Origin: Balaenoptera acutorostrata
Lineage: Eukaryota > Chordata > Mammalia > Artiodactyla > Balaenopteridae
Assembly: GCF_949987535.1 (NCBI RefSeq)
Contig: NC_080080.1
Location: 66,121,006 to 66,185,005, forward strand
DNA: 64,000 nucleotides
Direction of reading: 5' to 3'
Of this stretch, positions 47,673 through 59,870 are shown piece by piece. Position numbers and translations under genes: made by a program. Position 1 is the stretch's first letter. Each line of letters starts with the position of its first letter. A model generated the notes under the pieces. The model saw nothing but the letters and a program-made list of their open reading frames with translations. It was not told the DNA's origin and did no database searches.

Positions 47673-50600
47673 CTAGGTTCCACATACATGCATTAATATA
47701 CGATATTTGTTTTTCTCTTTCTGACTTACTTCACTCTGTATGACAGTCTCTAGATCCATCCACTTCTCAACAAATGGCTCAATTTCGTTCCTTTTTATGG
47801 CTGAGTAATATTCCATTGTATATATGTACCACATCTTCTTTAGCCATTCGTCTATTGATGGGCATTTAGGTTGCTTCCATGACCTGGCTATTGTAAATAG
47901 TGCTGCAATGAACATTCGGGTGCACGTGTCTTTTTGAATTACGGTTTTCTCTGGGTATATGCCCAGTAGTGGGATTGCTGGGTCATATGGTAATTCTATT
48001 TTTAGTTTTTTAAGGAACCTCCATATTGTTCTCCATAGTGGCTGTATCAATTTACATTCCCACCAACAGTGCAAGAGGGTTCCCTTTTCTCCACACCCTC
48101 TCCAGCATTTGTTGTTTGTAGATTTTCTGATGATGCCCATTCTAACAGGAGTGAGGTGATACCTCATTGTAGTTTTGATTTGCATTCCTCTAATAATTAG
48201 TGATGTTGAGCATCTTTTCATGTGCTTCGTGGCCGTCTGTATGTCTTCTTTGGAGAAATGTCTATTTAGGTCTTCTGCCCATTTTTGGATTGGGGTGTTT
48301 GTTTCTTTGATATTGAGCTGAATGAGCTGTTTATATATTTTGGAGATTAATCCTTTGTCCGTTGATTCATTTGCAAATATTTTCTCCCATTCTGAGGGTT
48401 GTCTTTTCGTCTTGTTTATGGTTTCCTTTGCTGTGCAAAAGCTTTGAAGTTTCATTAGGTCCCACTTGTTTATTTCTGTTTTTATTTCCATTACTCTAGG
48501 AGGTGGATCGAAAAAGATCTTGCTGTGATTTATGTCAAAGAGTGTTCTTCCTATGTTTTCCTCTAAGAGTTTTATAGTGTCCAGTCTTACATTTAGGTCT
48601 CTAATCCATTTTGAGTTTATTTTTGTGTATGGTGTTAGGGAGTATTCTAATTTCATTCTTTTACATGTGGCTGTCCAGTTTTCCCAGCACCACTTATTGA
48701 AGAGACTGTCTTTTCTCCATTGTATATCTTTGCCTCCTTTGTCATAGATTAGTTGACCATAGGTGCGTGGGTTAATCTCTGGGCTTTCTATCTTGTTCCA
48801 TTGATCTATGTTTCTGTTTTTGTGCCAGTACCATATTGTCTTGATTACTGTAGCTTTGTAGTATAGTCTGAAGTCAGGGAGTCTGATTCCTCCAGCTCCA
48901 TTTTTTTGCCTCAAGACTGCTTTGGCTATTCGGGGTCTTTTGTGTCTCCATACAAATTTTAAGATGATTTGTTCTAGCTCCGTAAAAAATGCCATTGGTA
49001 ATTTGATAGGGATTGCATTGAATCTGTAGATTGCTTTGGGTAGTATACTCATTTTCACAATGTTGATTCTTCCAATCCAAGAACATGGTATATCTCTCCA
49101 TCTGTTGGTATCATCTTTAATTTCTTTCATCAGTGTCTTATAGTTTTCTGCATACAGGTCTTTTGTCTCCCTAGGTAGGTTTATTCCTAGATATTTTATT
49201 CTTTTTGTTGCAATGGTAAATGGGAGTGTTTCCATAATTTCTCTTTCAGATTTTTCATCATTAGTGTATAGGAATGCAAGAGATTTCTGTGCATTAATTT
49301 TGTAACCTGCAACTTTACCATATTCATTAATTAGCTCTAGCAGTTTTCTGGTGGCAGTTTTAGGATTCTCTATGTATAGTATCATGTCATCCGCAAACAG
49401 TGACAGTTTTACTTCTTCTTTTCCAATTTGTATTCCTTTTATTTCTTTTTCTTCTCTGATTGCCGTGGCTAGGACTTCCAGAACTATGTTGAATAATAGT
49501 GGTGAGAGTGGACATCCTTGTCTCGTTCCTGATCTTAGAGGAAATGCTTTCAGTTTTTCACCATTGAGAATGATGTTTGCTGTGGGTTTGTCATATATGG
49601 CCTTTATTATGTTGAGGTAGGTTCCCTCTATGCCCACTTTCTGGAGAGTTTTTATCATAAATGGGTGTTGAATTTTGTCAAAAGCTTTTTCTGCATCTAT
49701 TGAGATGATCATATGGTTTTTCTTCTTCAATTTGTTAATATGGTGTATCACATTGATTGATTTGCGTATATTGAAGAATCCTTGCATCCCTGGGATAAAT
49801 CCCACTTGATCGTGGTGTATGATCCTTTTAATGTGTTGTTGGATTCTGTTTGCTAGTATTTTGTTGAGGATTTTTGCATCTATATTCATCAGTGATATTG
49901 GTCTGTAATTTTCTTTTTTTGTAGTGTCTTTGTCTGGTTTTGGTATCAGGGTGATGGTGGCCTCATAGAATGAGTTTGGGAGAGTTCCTTCCTCTGCAAT
50001 TTTTTGGAAGAGTTTGAGAAGGATGGGTGTTAGCTCTTCTCTAAATGTTTGATAGAATTCACCTGTGAAGCCATCTGGTCCTGGACTTTTGTTTGTGGGA
50101 AGATTTTTAATCACAGTTTCAATTTCATTACTTGTGATTGGTCTGTTGATATTTTCTGTTTCTTCCTGATTCAGTCTTGGAAGGTTATACTTTTCTAAGA
50201 ATTTGTCCATTTCTTCCAGGTTGTCCATTTTATTGGCATAAAGTTGCTTGTAGTAGTCTCTTAGGATGTTTTGTATTTCTGCGGTGTCTGTTGTAACTTC
50301 TCCTTTTTCATTTCTGATTTTATTGATTTGAGTCCTCTCCCTCTTTTTCTTGATGAGTCTGGCTAATGGCTTATCAATTTTGTTTATCTTCTCAAAGAAC
50401 CAACTTTTAGTTTTATTGATCTTTGCTATTGTTTTCTTTGTTTCTATTTCATTTATTTCTGCTCTGATCTTTATGATTTCTTTCCTTCTGCTAACTTTGG
50501 GTTTTGTTTGTTCTTCTTTCTCTAGTTTCTTTAGGTGTAAGGTTAGATTGTTTACTTGAGATGTTTCTTGTTTCTTTAGGTAGGCTTGTATAGCTATAAA

Positions 50601-51026
50601 CTTCCCTCTTAGAACCGCTTTTGCTGCATCCCATAGGTTTTGGGTTGTCGTGTTTTCATTGTCATTTGTTTCTAGGTATTTTTTGATTTCCTGAGTGATC
50701 TCTTGGTTATTAAGTAGTGTATTGTTTAGCCTCCATGTGTTTGCATTTTTTACAGATTTTTTCCCGTGATTGATATCTAGTCTCATAGCGTTGTGGTCAG
50801 AAAAGATACTTGGTACGATTTCAGTTTTCTTCAGTTTACCGAGGCTTGATTTGTGACCCAAGATATGATCTATCCTGGAGAATGTTCCATTAGCACTTGA
50901 GAAGAAAGTGTATTCTGTTGTTTTTGGATAGAATGTCTTATAAATATCAATTAAGTCCATCTTGTTTAATGTATCATTTAAAGCTTGTGTTTCCTTATTT
51001 ATTTTCATTTTGGATGATCTGACCAT
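47673..51026 (-). pseudogene. L1 ORF2 (endonuclease-RT), 5'-truncated, 1117 codons open
   Basis: ORF2 encodes the nicking endonuclease and reverse transcriptase used in LINE-1 retrotransposition. Here 1117 of the usual ~1275 codons are open. Seen: the end of the endonuclease domain with SDHN at residues 76-79, the linker, the fingers motif SPGPDGF at about 314-320, [12 protein letters not shown] at about 502-513, the catalytic FADDM at 544-548, and a C-terminal CX3CX7HX4C cysteine motif ([18 protein letters not shown]). The N-terminal ~155 residues with most endonuclease catalytic residues are lost. A TAA stop at 51030-51032 sits 3 bases before the first Met, where the family normally continues, so the frame is broken even within the remaining endonuclease part. 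It cannot transpose on its own. Confidence 0.95.
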
Positions 51027-51202
51027 TGGTTAAAGTGGGGTGTTAAAGTCCCCTACTATGATTGTGTTACTGTCAATTTCCTCTTTTATGGCTGTTAGCA
51101 TTTGCCTTATGTATTGAGGTGCTCCTATGTTGGGTGCATAAATATTTACAATTGTTATATCTTCTTCTTGGATTGATCCCTTGATCATTATGTAGTGTTC
51201 TT

Positions 51203-51211
51203 CCCCTTGAC
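51203..51211. repeat. Right target-site duplication of composite L1
   Basis: CCCCTTGAC follows the last L1-matching bases (GTGTTCTT). It pairs with the copy at 43100-43108. Extended with AAA on the L1-sense strand the pair is AAA(T)GTCAAGGGG, which fits an L1 TT|AAA-type nick site. Confidence 0.65.
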
Positions 51212-51334
51212 ATTTAATGGTGACTCTAGGTAGAGAAGAAGTAGCATAAGAACATCTTCTTTTGAAGACCTATTGCTTATTTCTTGTAGTGGGGAAGACC
51301 AGATTCTGGGATTTAAAATTTGACATTTGAAAAT

Positions 51335-51720
51335 GCATATAAAGTTACAGTTATAAAAGAGGAGTAAGTTTCAAAGATCTGCTGTACAACACAGTGCCTA
51401 TAGTTAATAATAAGGAATTATAATATTATAATAATTACAATAAGGTATTTATACTTAAAATTTTAAGAGGGGTAGATCTAATGCTAAGTGTTCTTATCAC
51501 TCAAAACAAAACAAAACAAAAAAAACCAAAACACCCAATGAAGGGACACAGGGAAACTTCTGAAGGTGATGTATATGTTTATTATCTGGATTCTGGTGAT
51601 GGTAACACAAGTATATGTTACTTATGTAACACAAGCATATATTCAAACTTACAAAATTGGATACATTAATTATGTGTGGCTTTTTGTATACCAATTACAC
51701 CCCCAAAAAAACTGGGAAAA
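51335..51720 (+). mobile_element. Old L1 LINE 3' end
   Basis: 'cagtgcctatagttaataat', 'gaggggtagatctaatgcta', 'agtgttcttatcactcaaaa' and the closing 'tataccaattacacccccaa' are an old L1 3' UTR. An (AAAAC)n-like run lies at 51503-51530. Confidence 0.75.
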
Positions 51721-51884
51721 AAAGAAAATAAGAAAAAAACTTTCTAAAAATGCATTTCAAAATGAAACACAAAATAATGATTCATATTATATCAACTATC
51801 CAATCCCACCATAGGTATCATATATTAGTGCTAACATGTATCAGACACTGTAGTAACTGCTTAATCCACCGGTCAATTCTATGA

Positions 51885-52050
51885 GGTAATTGGGCAACTT
51901 ACTTAAACTATCTGTATGTCAGTTTCCTGATTTGTAATCAGACAGTAATAGCAGCTACCTTGTAAAGTTGTTTTGAGGATTAAATGAGGATAAAACCGTG
52001 CCTGTCATACAGGAAATGCTCAACAAATGGGAACTATTGCTATCACTCTA
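51885..52050 (+). repeat. MIR SINE
   Basis: 'ttgggcaacttacttaaact', 'gtcagtttcctgatttgtaa', 'tgaggattaaatgaggataa' in MIR order. Confidence 0.85.
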
Positions 52051-52059
52051 ATTTCCCTC

Positions 52060-54398
52060 TTAAGGGAAGATAATCGAGATTTGGACATGTTAAGCTCACA
52101 GCCAGCCTCAGATCTGTGTAATTCCAGAGTATGTGCTCTTAACCACTACACTGTCTCTCTATTGTGCATGCAAATGTATCACTTCAGAAATTTTCTTTTT
52201 TTGTCTTCTACTTAATGTCTTCTGTGTCTTATTTACACAGAATCAAGAAAATCTTTTTTGGTCATGTTTCTAAGAACATTTGTTTCTTCTGTCTCCTTGT
52301 TCCAAAGGTAAATATTCTAAAACTGGCAAGTCCTTATAAATATTTCACCCAAATATGATTCTATGTAAGTTGAAAATATTTCCAGGTAAATGTTCAACTC
52401 CACATTTTAAGGTTGTACCATGGAGATCACGTTCTGCACCAGTGCAGATTTCAGTGAAATGGACCATGCAATTTTATAATCATGCATAGATCTGATTTAC
52501 CTGAAACCTCATTTAGTCTCTGTGGAAGCAGCAACTAACATCTGGCTTTACTCTGAAAGACCACAAAAGGGTCTTGTTTGTGAGTCCACTATATAACGTC
52601 ATCCTAGCCAGAACTGAGCATATGAGAGGAAACCTTAGAGCGTCTTTCCTTGGAAAATCTGAGCGGCTCTAATATTCACCTTGTGAAGATGCCTTCAGAG
52701 AAGGAGGGACAAGTCTTGCAGTTTGGAAAAGCCATGTCAACTTCAGAAAGGCACAGCGTTTTGACTATGTCCTCGATTTGCTCTAGTGATCGTAGTTCTC
52801 CACTGGTTTGAGAACAGTGTTGGTATTTTATTGTTTGCTTCCATGTGGTTCTGGCTGCTATGGGAACCAACCACTTTGGTGTTCTGATGGTCAGCATGTC
52901 TGACTCACTTGGGGGAAAGGTATAGTAACGCGATGGCACACTTTCAGGAAAAAGCATGGAAAGCAAAACAGAATCCATGACCCCCTTAAAAGAAAAGGAG
53001 ACTGTCTCACATCCAAATCAGGCTAAACCTGAGGACCTGGCTTGGCAGTGCCTAAAAGGAGCTCAAAGATGGTATGTCTCGGAGTCTGCACTCTCCTTTG
53101 AGTGGTGGTTTCTCTACCACCAAACTCTTAACTACATTTTTAAACTCGTAATAACACAGGACATGACCCTAGACCAGAGTTCTCAACACTTCACTTATGT
53201 CATCCTGCACTGCATCTTGAAAATAGTTGAGAACAGAGTGTGAATTGTTCCACAACCGATTCAATTAAATTAACTCCAGTGGCTCTTTTGTGACCCAGCT
53301 TGTCTCCAGTGTTGGTCCTGCCCCAGCTCAACCTTGTACCTCTCTGGGAACAACACACAAGCCACTACATTGCCTTTTCCAGAAGACTTAGGAGAAGATT
53401 TGCTCCATTTCAGTACCTTTTTCATAACATCTCTGCACATTCAAGTCACTGGAAGCACAATTCTTAAATATAAGCTCTCCCATTTTTAGATGATAGGGAA
53501 AATAAGTGATATCTGAGGTACTGTTAAAAGTTCCTGGTTTCATGAGTAATGTTCCATGAAAAGAGAAAACGTAGAAGGAGGATTTTCAAAGACTTTATGA
53601 TGTAGGGTAAAATGGAAGAATAGACAACACAGACTACATCAGTACAAACAAAGATGGTCTATTGACTAAGAGAAAAAATAAATTATATGTGTTTTAAATA
53701 TATCAGTCAAAAAAAATAATCACAACTCTGATTTGCCACTGCACTGTGTCCAAGTTAGCCTGGGGTCATAAATGAATTACTTGGAGTGTCAACTAAAAAC
53801 CTCTTTACCACCAGGGGGCCCAAGGTAGCTAACCAGGCATTTTTTTTGAATCCATCAGGTTAAGGGTCAAACTCAGTGATATTTCAAGAACCAAGAAAAT
53901 GGTTCCAAGAGGAAGTTGTCTTCCTAATAAATGAGCAGAGTTGGAGAAGTCATTATGACTTAAAGTCAGAAAGAATGAACTCCTTAAATCCATGCTTAAC
54001 AAGAAACTCTAGCCCAGGTGAACAGTCAGAGAGTCAGAGAATTTGTGTGTTGATAGCTGTCTGCAAACAGAAATGGAATACTTGGAGACTAAAGGTTGGA
54101 GATGTCTTTGTAACATAAGTAATTCACAGAAGTCACTAAACAAGTCTTATTTATTAATCTTGGAGAACTTGGAGCCTCCAGGAAAGACTGAATAAAAACA
54201 AGTATTGTCTCAGAACTTAAACAATGGTTTGGATGAGTTTCCAGAATGTCAAAACCTCATATTTCTCTGTATCCATGTATGAATTGGGCAATGTGTAGGG
54301 TTCAAAGATGTCTGTTGGGTTTTTTTGCTGGAGTAAAGGAGCTTTCTTTCTAACTTTGGATGAAAACTCAAAAATAAAACTGATAAAAAAATTTTTTG
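52060..54398. other. Intergenic stretch, no gene seen
   Basis: No recognisable exon. A perfect CTCF core motif lies at 53808-53819. The rest is mixed-composition sequence without clear repeat signatures. Confidence 0.4.
53808..53819 (+). promoter_or_regulatory. CTCF core motif
   Basis: CCACCAGGGGGC matches the CTCF core CCASYAGRKGGC at all 12 positions on the + strand, in non-repeat sequence. Confidence 0.5.
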
Positions 54399-54412
54399 AA
54401 GAGATGATCCCT

Positions 54413-54734
54413 AGAGACTTCCCTGGTGGGGCAGTGGTTGAGAATCCGCCTGCCAGTGCAGGAGACACGGGTTCGATCCCTGGTCCAGGAGGATCCCACA
54501 TGCCGCGGAGCAGCTAAGCCCGTGTGCCACAACTACTAAGCCTGTGCTCTAGAGCCCGCGAGCCACAAGTACTGAAGCCCGTGCACCCTAGAGCCCGTAC
54601 TCCGCAACAAGAGAAGCCACTGCAATGAGAAGCCTGTGCACTGCAGCGAAGAGTAGCCTCTGCTCGCTGCAACTAGAGGAAGCCCGCGCGCAGCAACGAA
54701 GACCTAAAGCAGCCAAAAAAAAACCCAAAAAACA
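54413..54734 (+). mobile_element. CHR-type SINE (tRNA-Glu-derived)
   Basis: Starts 'agagacttccctggtggggc', contains an A-box-like head and the B box GGTTCGATCCC, and ends in an A-rich tail with C interruptions. Target duplication AAGAGATGATCCCT at 54399-54412 and 54735-54748 is perfect. Confidence 0.97.
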
Positions 54735-54859
54735 AAGAGATGATCCCTGCTTTATATGGGATTCCTTACTTCCTCTCAACAGTTTTTGACTTGCCTGTTC
54801 CAGTTCCCACTGAGAAGGTTGGAAATACCCCATATCTTTCTCAAGAGCCCTTCCTTTTA

Positions 54860-54970
54860 CTCGCCGCTTACAATGTTTGTTTCCATGGGCCATTTTCTCT
54901 GCCTGGAATTCCCTTCTGTGGGCCCACCTGCTAAAATTCTTCACACCTCAGGACTCAGGGACCCAGGCCC
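54860..54970 (+). repeat. L2 LINE fragment
   Basis: 'gccattttctctgcctggaa' TTCCCTTC and 'cctgctaaaattcttcacac' follow the L2 coding part. Confidence 0.55.
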
Positions 54971-54974
54971 TAGA

Positions 54975-55435
54975 TATGTGAAGGAGTAGAATGAGAAGAG
55001 GATGTACTGTGATCTGGGAGGCATTATAAGAACACAGTAATCTCAGAGTCTTCAACAGCCTCAGGAGCTTGGTTCTTTTGATTTAAAAGTCCCTTTGCTG
55101 TTCTACACAAATGTGAGGAAAGGGGGCGGATTTCCCACTGAAGAACCAGGTCTTAAGAGACCACATCATAGTAAGTGTTTACTGTATTTAATACTTCCCA
55201 GATATGACAGCTGTCCTCCCCTATGGAGAAAGATTTGGAGTTTGGGCTGATTCATCAAATGGGCTGAACAGATTCTCATATTATCAGGCCCCCAGAAAGT
55301 TTTTCCAGATGGAACTGATAACTACTGCTGCTTCTACTCCACACTGAGAAGATTCAAGAAGATCAGGTCACCTAATGTTTTATCTATTTTGCTTGAGTCC
55401 TGTTCAAAAAGATGTTCAAAGAAAAGAGATGAATT
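54975..55435. other. Intergenic stretch, no gene seen
   Basis: No repeat or coding signature. Confidence 0.35.
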
Positions 55436-55439
55436 ATAT

Positions 55440-56062
55440 GCACACAAGTAAGTGTGCATGTGCTGTGGAAACAATTTGGTGGTTCCTCAAAGGTTTAAAC
55501 TTAGAATCACCATACGACCCAGCACTTCCACTCCTAGGTATACACCCCCAAGAATTGAAAACAGGTATTCAAATATCTACATGCAAATGTTCATAGCAGC
55601 ACTATTCACAATAGCTTAAAGATGGAAACACCCCAGATGTCCATCAATGAATAAACAGATAAATGTGGTCTATCCATACAATGGAATATTATTCATCCAT
55701 AAAAAGGAATGAAGTACTAATATATGCTACAGCATGGATGCACCTTGAAAACATTATGCTGAGTGAAAGAAGCCAGGCATAAGAATTTACATATTGCATG
55801 ACTCCATTTCTATGAAATATCCAAAATTGGCAAATCCATGAGGACAACAAGTAGATTAGTAGTTACTTAAAGCCTAGTGGGATGGGGGATGGGGAGGGAC
55901 TGCTTAATGGGGATGGGATTTCTTTTGTGGATGATAATGTTTTGGAATTAAGTAGAGGTGATGGATGTACAGCATTGTGAATATACGAAAGAGCACCGAG
56001 TTGCACACTTTCAGAGGGTTAATTCTATGAGATGTGAATTTCACCTCAATTAAAATGCACAG
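55440..56062 (+). mobile_element. Old L1 LINE 3' end
   Basis: 'ccatacgacccagcacttcc', 'catagcagcactattcacaa', 'cccagatgtccatcaatgaa', 'aatggaatattattcatcca', 'gtgaaagaagccaggcataa' and 'gatgtgaatttcacctcaat' in order are a plus-strand L1 from the end of ORF2 to the 3' end. No open ORF2 piece of size. Confidence 0.9.
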
Positions 56063-56069
56063 ATACACA

Positions 56070-57885
56070 CACAGACCCCTCAACACTGAAGGCTTACAGA
56101 GGCCCTAAAACACAGAGGACCAGCACAAGTGCATGGTGCTCCAGCAGTCCCAAAGGCCTTCTTCTGTTTCAATTCAAAGCCAAGACACAAAACTGTAAAA
56201 AGCATCTTCACATTCAACTCCCAGTAACTCTGTTCTTGAATGATACCTTGGATGGACCCCTTGGCTTTTTCTTTTGTTGCTCGGAAGCAAAGTATGTTGG
56301 ACAGCCCATACAACAAGTTTTTTGTTAATAATCTCTAGGCAATTTCTCACATAGTCTAAGTGACAAGGAGGATTTTTAAAATGGAAAACAAGGTAAGGAA
56401 AAGTACTCTTTTCCGAGCTTCCAACAGCTTTATTTAAATCAAAGTTGGTTCTCAGTGCTTTTGGATTGTTTCTCTCCTCCCAATTTTCATTACAGGAAAC
56501 TAGTTGAGGCCAACCCTCAAATTGAGTCTTTGGCTCTGTTTCTCTTGGTTTAGTTTTAAAAAAAAAATAGAACAGTTTAACCTCTATTTTTTTCTTCTAA
56601 CAATTTTGCAGTCTTTACATGGAGGCAAATATGTTCACCTCCACCGATATTTAACACTATTTTTCTAATAGAGAGTGTTTTAAATAGCCTGGTAATAGTT
56701 CTGTAATTCCCATAAAAATATCAATCACAAACAAATTCACCTGCAAATAAATTTAAAGTGACTCAGCCCATCAGGAAAGCTTACATGAATCCATAGCTCC
56801 TTGACAGGTTTCTGTAGGCTGAACAATAGAAATTAATCTGTAGTTGGCAAGTACCAAGGGGTGAGTAGCCCCTCAAGGTCACTGTGAAGAATATCGCTGG
56901 CTTGGAGCTTCAAAGAATTCAAAGGTTTCCTTCCTGACAAGAGTGGAGGTGGCGGAGGTGTCATTCAGGAAGATGATAGGGTTACCAGCCTGGAGGTAAG
57001 AAAGTCATTTGGCGTACAGTGTCTTTTGTGTCTGAGCTGATGTTTGGAGAAGGTCAGGCTGAGGGCTACAGAATGACATGTCAACTTCTGGCCCAAAGGG
57101 CTTCCTCTCATGCCATTTGAAATCCAACAACTTGTAAACTTGCAAGGGTTGTGTCCCTTCGCTGCAGAGTTTTTCATCATGGTAGCTTTTCCCGTTCTTT
57201 CAGACTGATGTGACTGTCACATGTAAGTAAAAACAGGGCCTTTCATTGTACCCAGACACATTGACAAGACAGCAATTAAGTCTTTGCTGTTGACATAATT
57301 TTGACCTACGAAATAAAACATCTTACCAGTAGGGCTCAAAAATCACTTTTAGAAATCAAATCTCAGTGTTAACGAAAGCCAAAGATCAGTGTTATTCTCA
57401 TTCTGATGTAATATGCAAAGAGATTTAGTAGCATTTGAGAATAATAGCTTAATCATTTATTGTGTCATGTGCATAAGGTCTAATACCAATACAGAATCAC
57501 TCTGTATAGTATTCACATTGAAATTTCTATAATGCCGACTTCTCCACGGAGCTGGCTGGACTCCCAGAATGCAGTACTGCTTATCATGTGGAAAACTGCA
57601 GAAAAGTTTTTCTTCTCCATCTAGAAGAATAATCATCCTAGGGACACAGTAGTTGTAAATCTCTTGAAGTCGAATTTCTCATCATAACGAAGTGGAAAGC
57701 TTCCAGAATTTTAAGCCTGGGGTTGCACCGTTATAAATGAATCAATTGTAACATGCTTTTTCTGGCCACATTAAAATATGTTCTGGAGGCAAACTAGCCT
57801 TGCCATTTTCATGTTACTATTAAGATATGCCAAATATAATGTCCATTAGGAGAGGCAAAGTATTTGAGTGGCTCAACACAGGAAA
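56070..57885. other. Intergenic stretch, no gene seen
   Basis: Largely repeat-free AT-rich sequence. No supported gene. Confidence 0.4.
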
Positions 57886-57889
57886 CAGT

Positions 57890-58065
57890 CAACCTCAGTT
57901 CACATTTTATATACGTTGTCACATACTTTATTTCTCATGGTTCCTACGACAGCTCTATGGGATAAATAGGGTGTATTTTTCTTGTCCCCGTCTCACCGAT
58001 GTTGAATCTGAAGCTCTGAGATGAACGGCCTCCCTCAAAGCCTGCTGCACCAAACCCAGCATCCT
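57890..58065 (-). repeat. MIR SINE
   Basis: 'acgttgtcacatactttatt', 'cgacagctctatgggataaa' and 'gaatctgaagctctgagatg' in reverse MIR order. Confidence 0.65.
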
Positions 58066-58644
58066 TTCCACCTTACCACAGCAGTTCTGAACTCAAGAGC
58101 AGTGTTCTTAGAAGGCACAAAGGACAGTGGAGAAAAGTGCTACCCTGCATGGGCCTGCAGAGGATCTTTTCAAATTTATGTTTTTTCCAAGAAAGAAGAG
58201 GGTGTCTTTACTCTTTCCTCCTCCCTTTTCACGATCAGTGTTAGACATTTTGCTTTCATGTTAAACAATGGTATTGGGAAATGCTTTGAAATGATTTGAA
58301 AATAACGTCAAGCTTTAGAAATTGTCAGTGTGGTTTCTACGAAGATAATGAGAATAAGCATGGTTGGGAGTTCTCTCAGTTTGCTTTGTTCCTTCATTTC
58401 AACCAACAGGGAAAGACAAGGGGACTGCCCCAGGCAGAGGGAGGGGGTCCCTTGCCTGTCTCAGCTCTGTGGGTACCTGGATGTTCTGGAGAAACTGGGC
58501 AAAAACGGTAAAGGGCCTCATATCACTAAGTTTCCGACTTGTCAACTCCAGAGTGCTGGTGTGACCACGGCAAGTGGCTGAATGAGGAGGCAGGAATAAG
58601 GGGAGGCCAGAAACTGAGGGTTGAGGCCAGGTTGTAGGAAACCT

Positions 58645-58790
58645 GCCTGTTTTATCACAGAAGGCACTGAACTGGGAGTTAACACTTTGATTCTAGTTGC
58701 AGAGTCACCATCTACTCATTGCCTGGGAACTCTGGGAAGGTCACTCCTTTTCCTGGACCTAGTGTCCTGTCTTCAACACCACAGGGTTGT
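58645..58790 (+). repeat. MIR SINE
   Basis: 'gaactgggagttaacacttt' GATTCTAGTTGC, then 'tgggaaggtcactccttttc' in MIR order. Confidence 0.65.
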
Positions 58791-58924
58791 ATGAAGCCAG
58801 GATTTCCCCACTTTCAGTCATTTACAGACTAGATGTACAATCGTGTTCCTTTATTTGATGTATGATGGGCACAATTATTTATTGAATACTGCTTAATATT
58901 TGTCTCTCAGTCTGCTTACTATTT

Positions 58925-59410
58925 TACTTATCTTTTTATTTTAATTTTGAAATTTTATTGAAGTTTACTATATATATATAAATCATAATTATATGCTAGA
59001 TGAACTTTTACAAACAGAACACATCCATGCTACCAGATGAAGAAGCAGAATAATATCACCAGCACCCAAAAGCTCCTTCATGCCCCGTGCAGTCACTATT
59101 CCATAAGGGTAACTATTATCCTGACTTCTAACCAAATAGGTTGATTTTGCCTGGTCTGGCTTCCTTCACTCAATATTTTGTTTGTGAGATTCACCTACAT
59201 TGCTGTAGTCTTGGTTCATTCTTCTTGCTGTGTAAGTTCCACTGTGTGATTATCCATGGTTTATTGTGGATGGGCATCTGGATAATACCCAATTTGGGAC
59301 TATTATAAACAGGATTGTTAGAACATTCTTCCCATGTCTTTTGGTGAATATAAATCCACGTTTCTGTGGGGTAAATACCTAGGAGCGGAATTGCCAAGTG
59401 ATAGGTAAAT
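58925..59410 (-). mobile_element. Old L1 LINE 3' end
   Basis: 'tgaaattttattgaagttta' start and 'gttccactgtgtgattatcc', 'ggtttattgtggatgggcat', 'taaatacctaggagcggaat' are the reverse-complement L1 3' region including the last part of ORF2. Confidence 0.85.
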
Positions 59411-59870
59411 GTTTTCCAATGTGAGTACCAAATACATTAATTTTAAAAGAAACTTTTACATCAATAGGGCAAATGGAGAACCAGTGCCACTTATCATAAA
59501 CAAGATAACCATACTAAATAAATACCATAAAAGGAAAACAATGTTACTAAATAGTATCTAGATAATGTCTGCTGAGGGCTGTGCACCTGAGGTCCCACTG
59601 GCTTTGGCAGCTACCATATGCAAACACTGGGGAGGTGTTGAAGAGGCACTACTGCTAAACAGAGACTTTCTCCTTGATTGAAGAGAACACCTGAGAGAAC
59701 TGCAAAGGTGATTACTCTTCACTGTGAGATTCAATGCCATTTAATGCTGCTTTCTACCTAAAATCATCAAGTATACCACAAGTGATAAATGAGCTACAAT
59801 TTTGGGGAAAAAAGAATTATATGATATGAACATTTTTTTCTAATTCTGACATTCTATGACTCTATAGACT

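Larger units (their letters stand above)
46282..51202 (-). mobile_element. L1 LINE (inner/right element), 5'-truncated, long 3' UTR
   Basis: A minus-strand L1 of about 4.9 kb: poly(A) at 46282-46294, a (CA)n-like start, a 1.38-kb 3' UTR with an 82-bp tandem repeat, a long open ORF2 (47673-51026) and about 175 bases of endonuclease-domain sequence to the truncation at about 51202. No ORF1 or 5' UTR. The low decay of ORF2 points to a relatively recent insertion. It directly abuts another L1 at its 3' end. Confidence 0.92.

Noticed and set aside
54413..54500. tRNA gene-like head with B box
   Set aside because: It is the tRNA-Glu-derived 5' part of a CHR SINE with target duplications, as are the other four copies; not functional tRNA genes.
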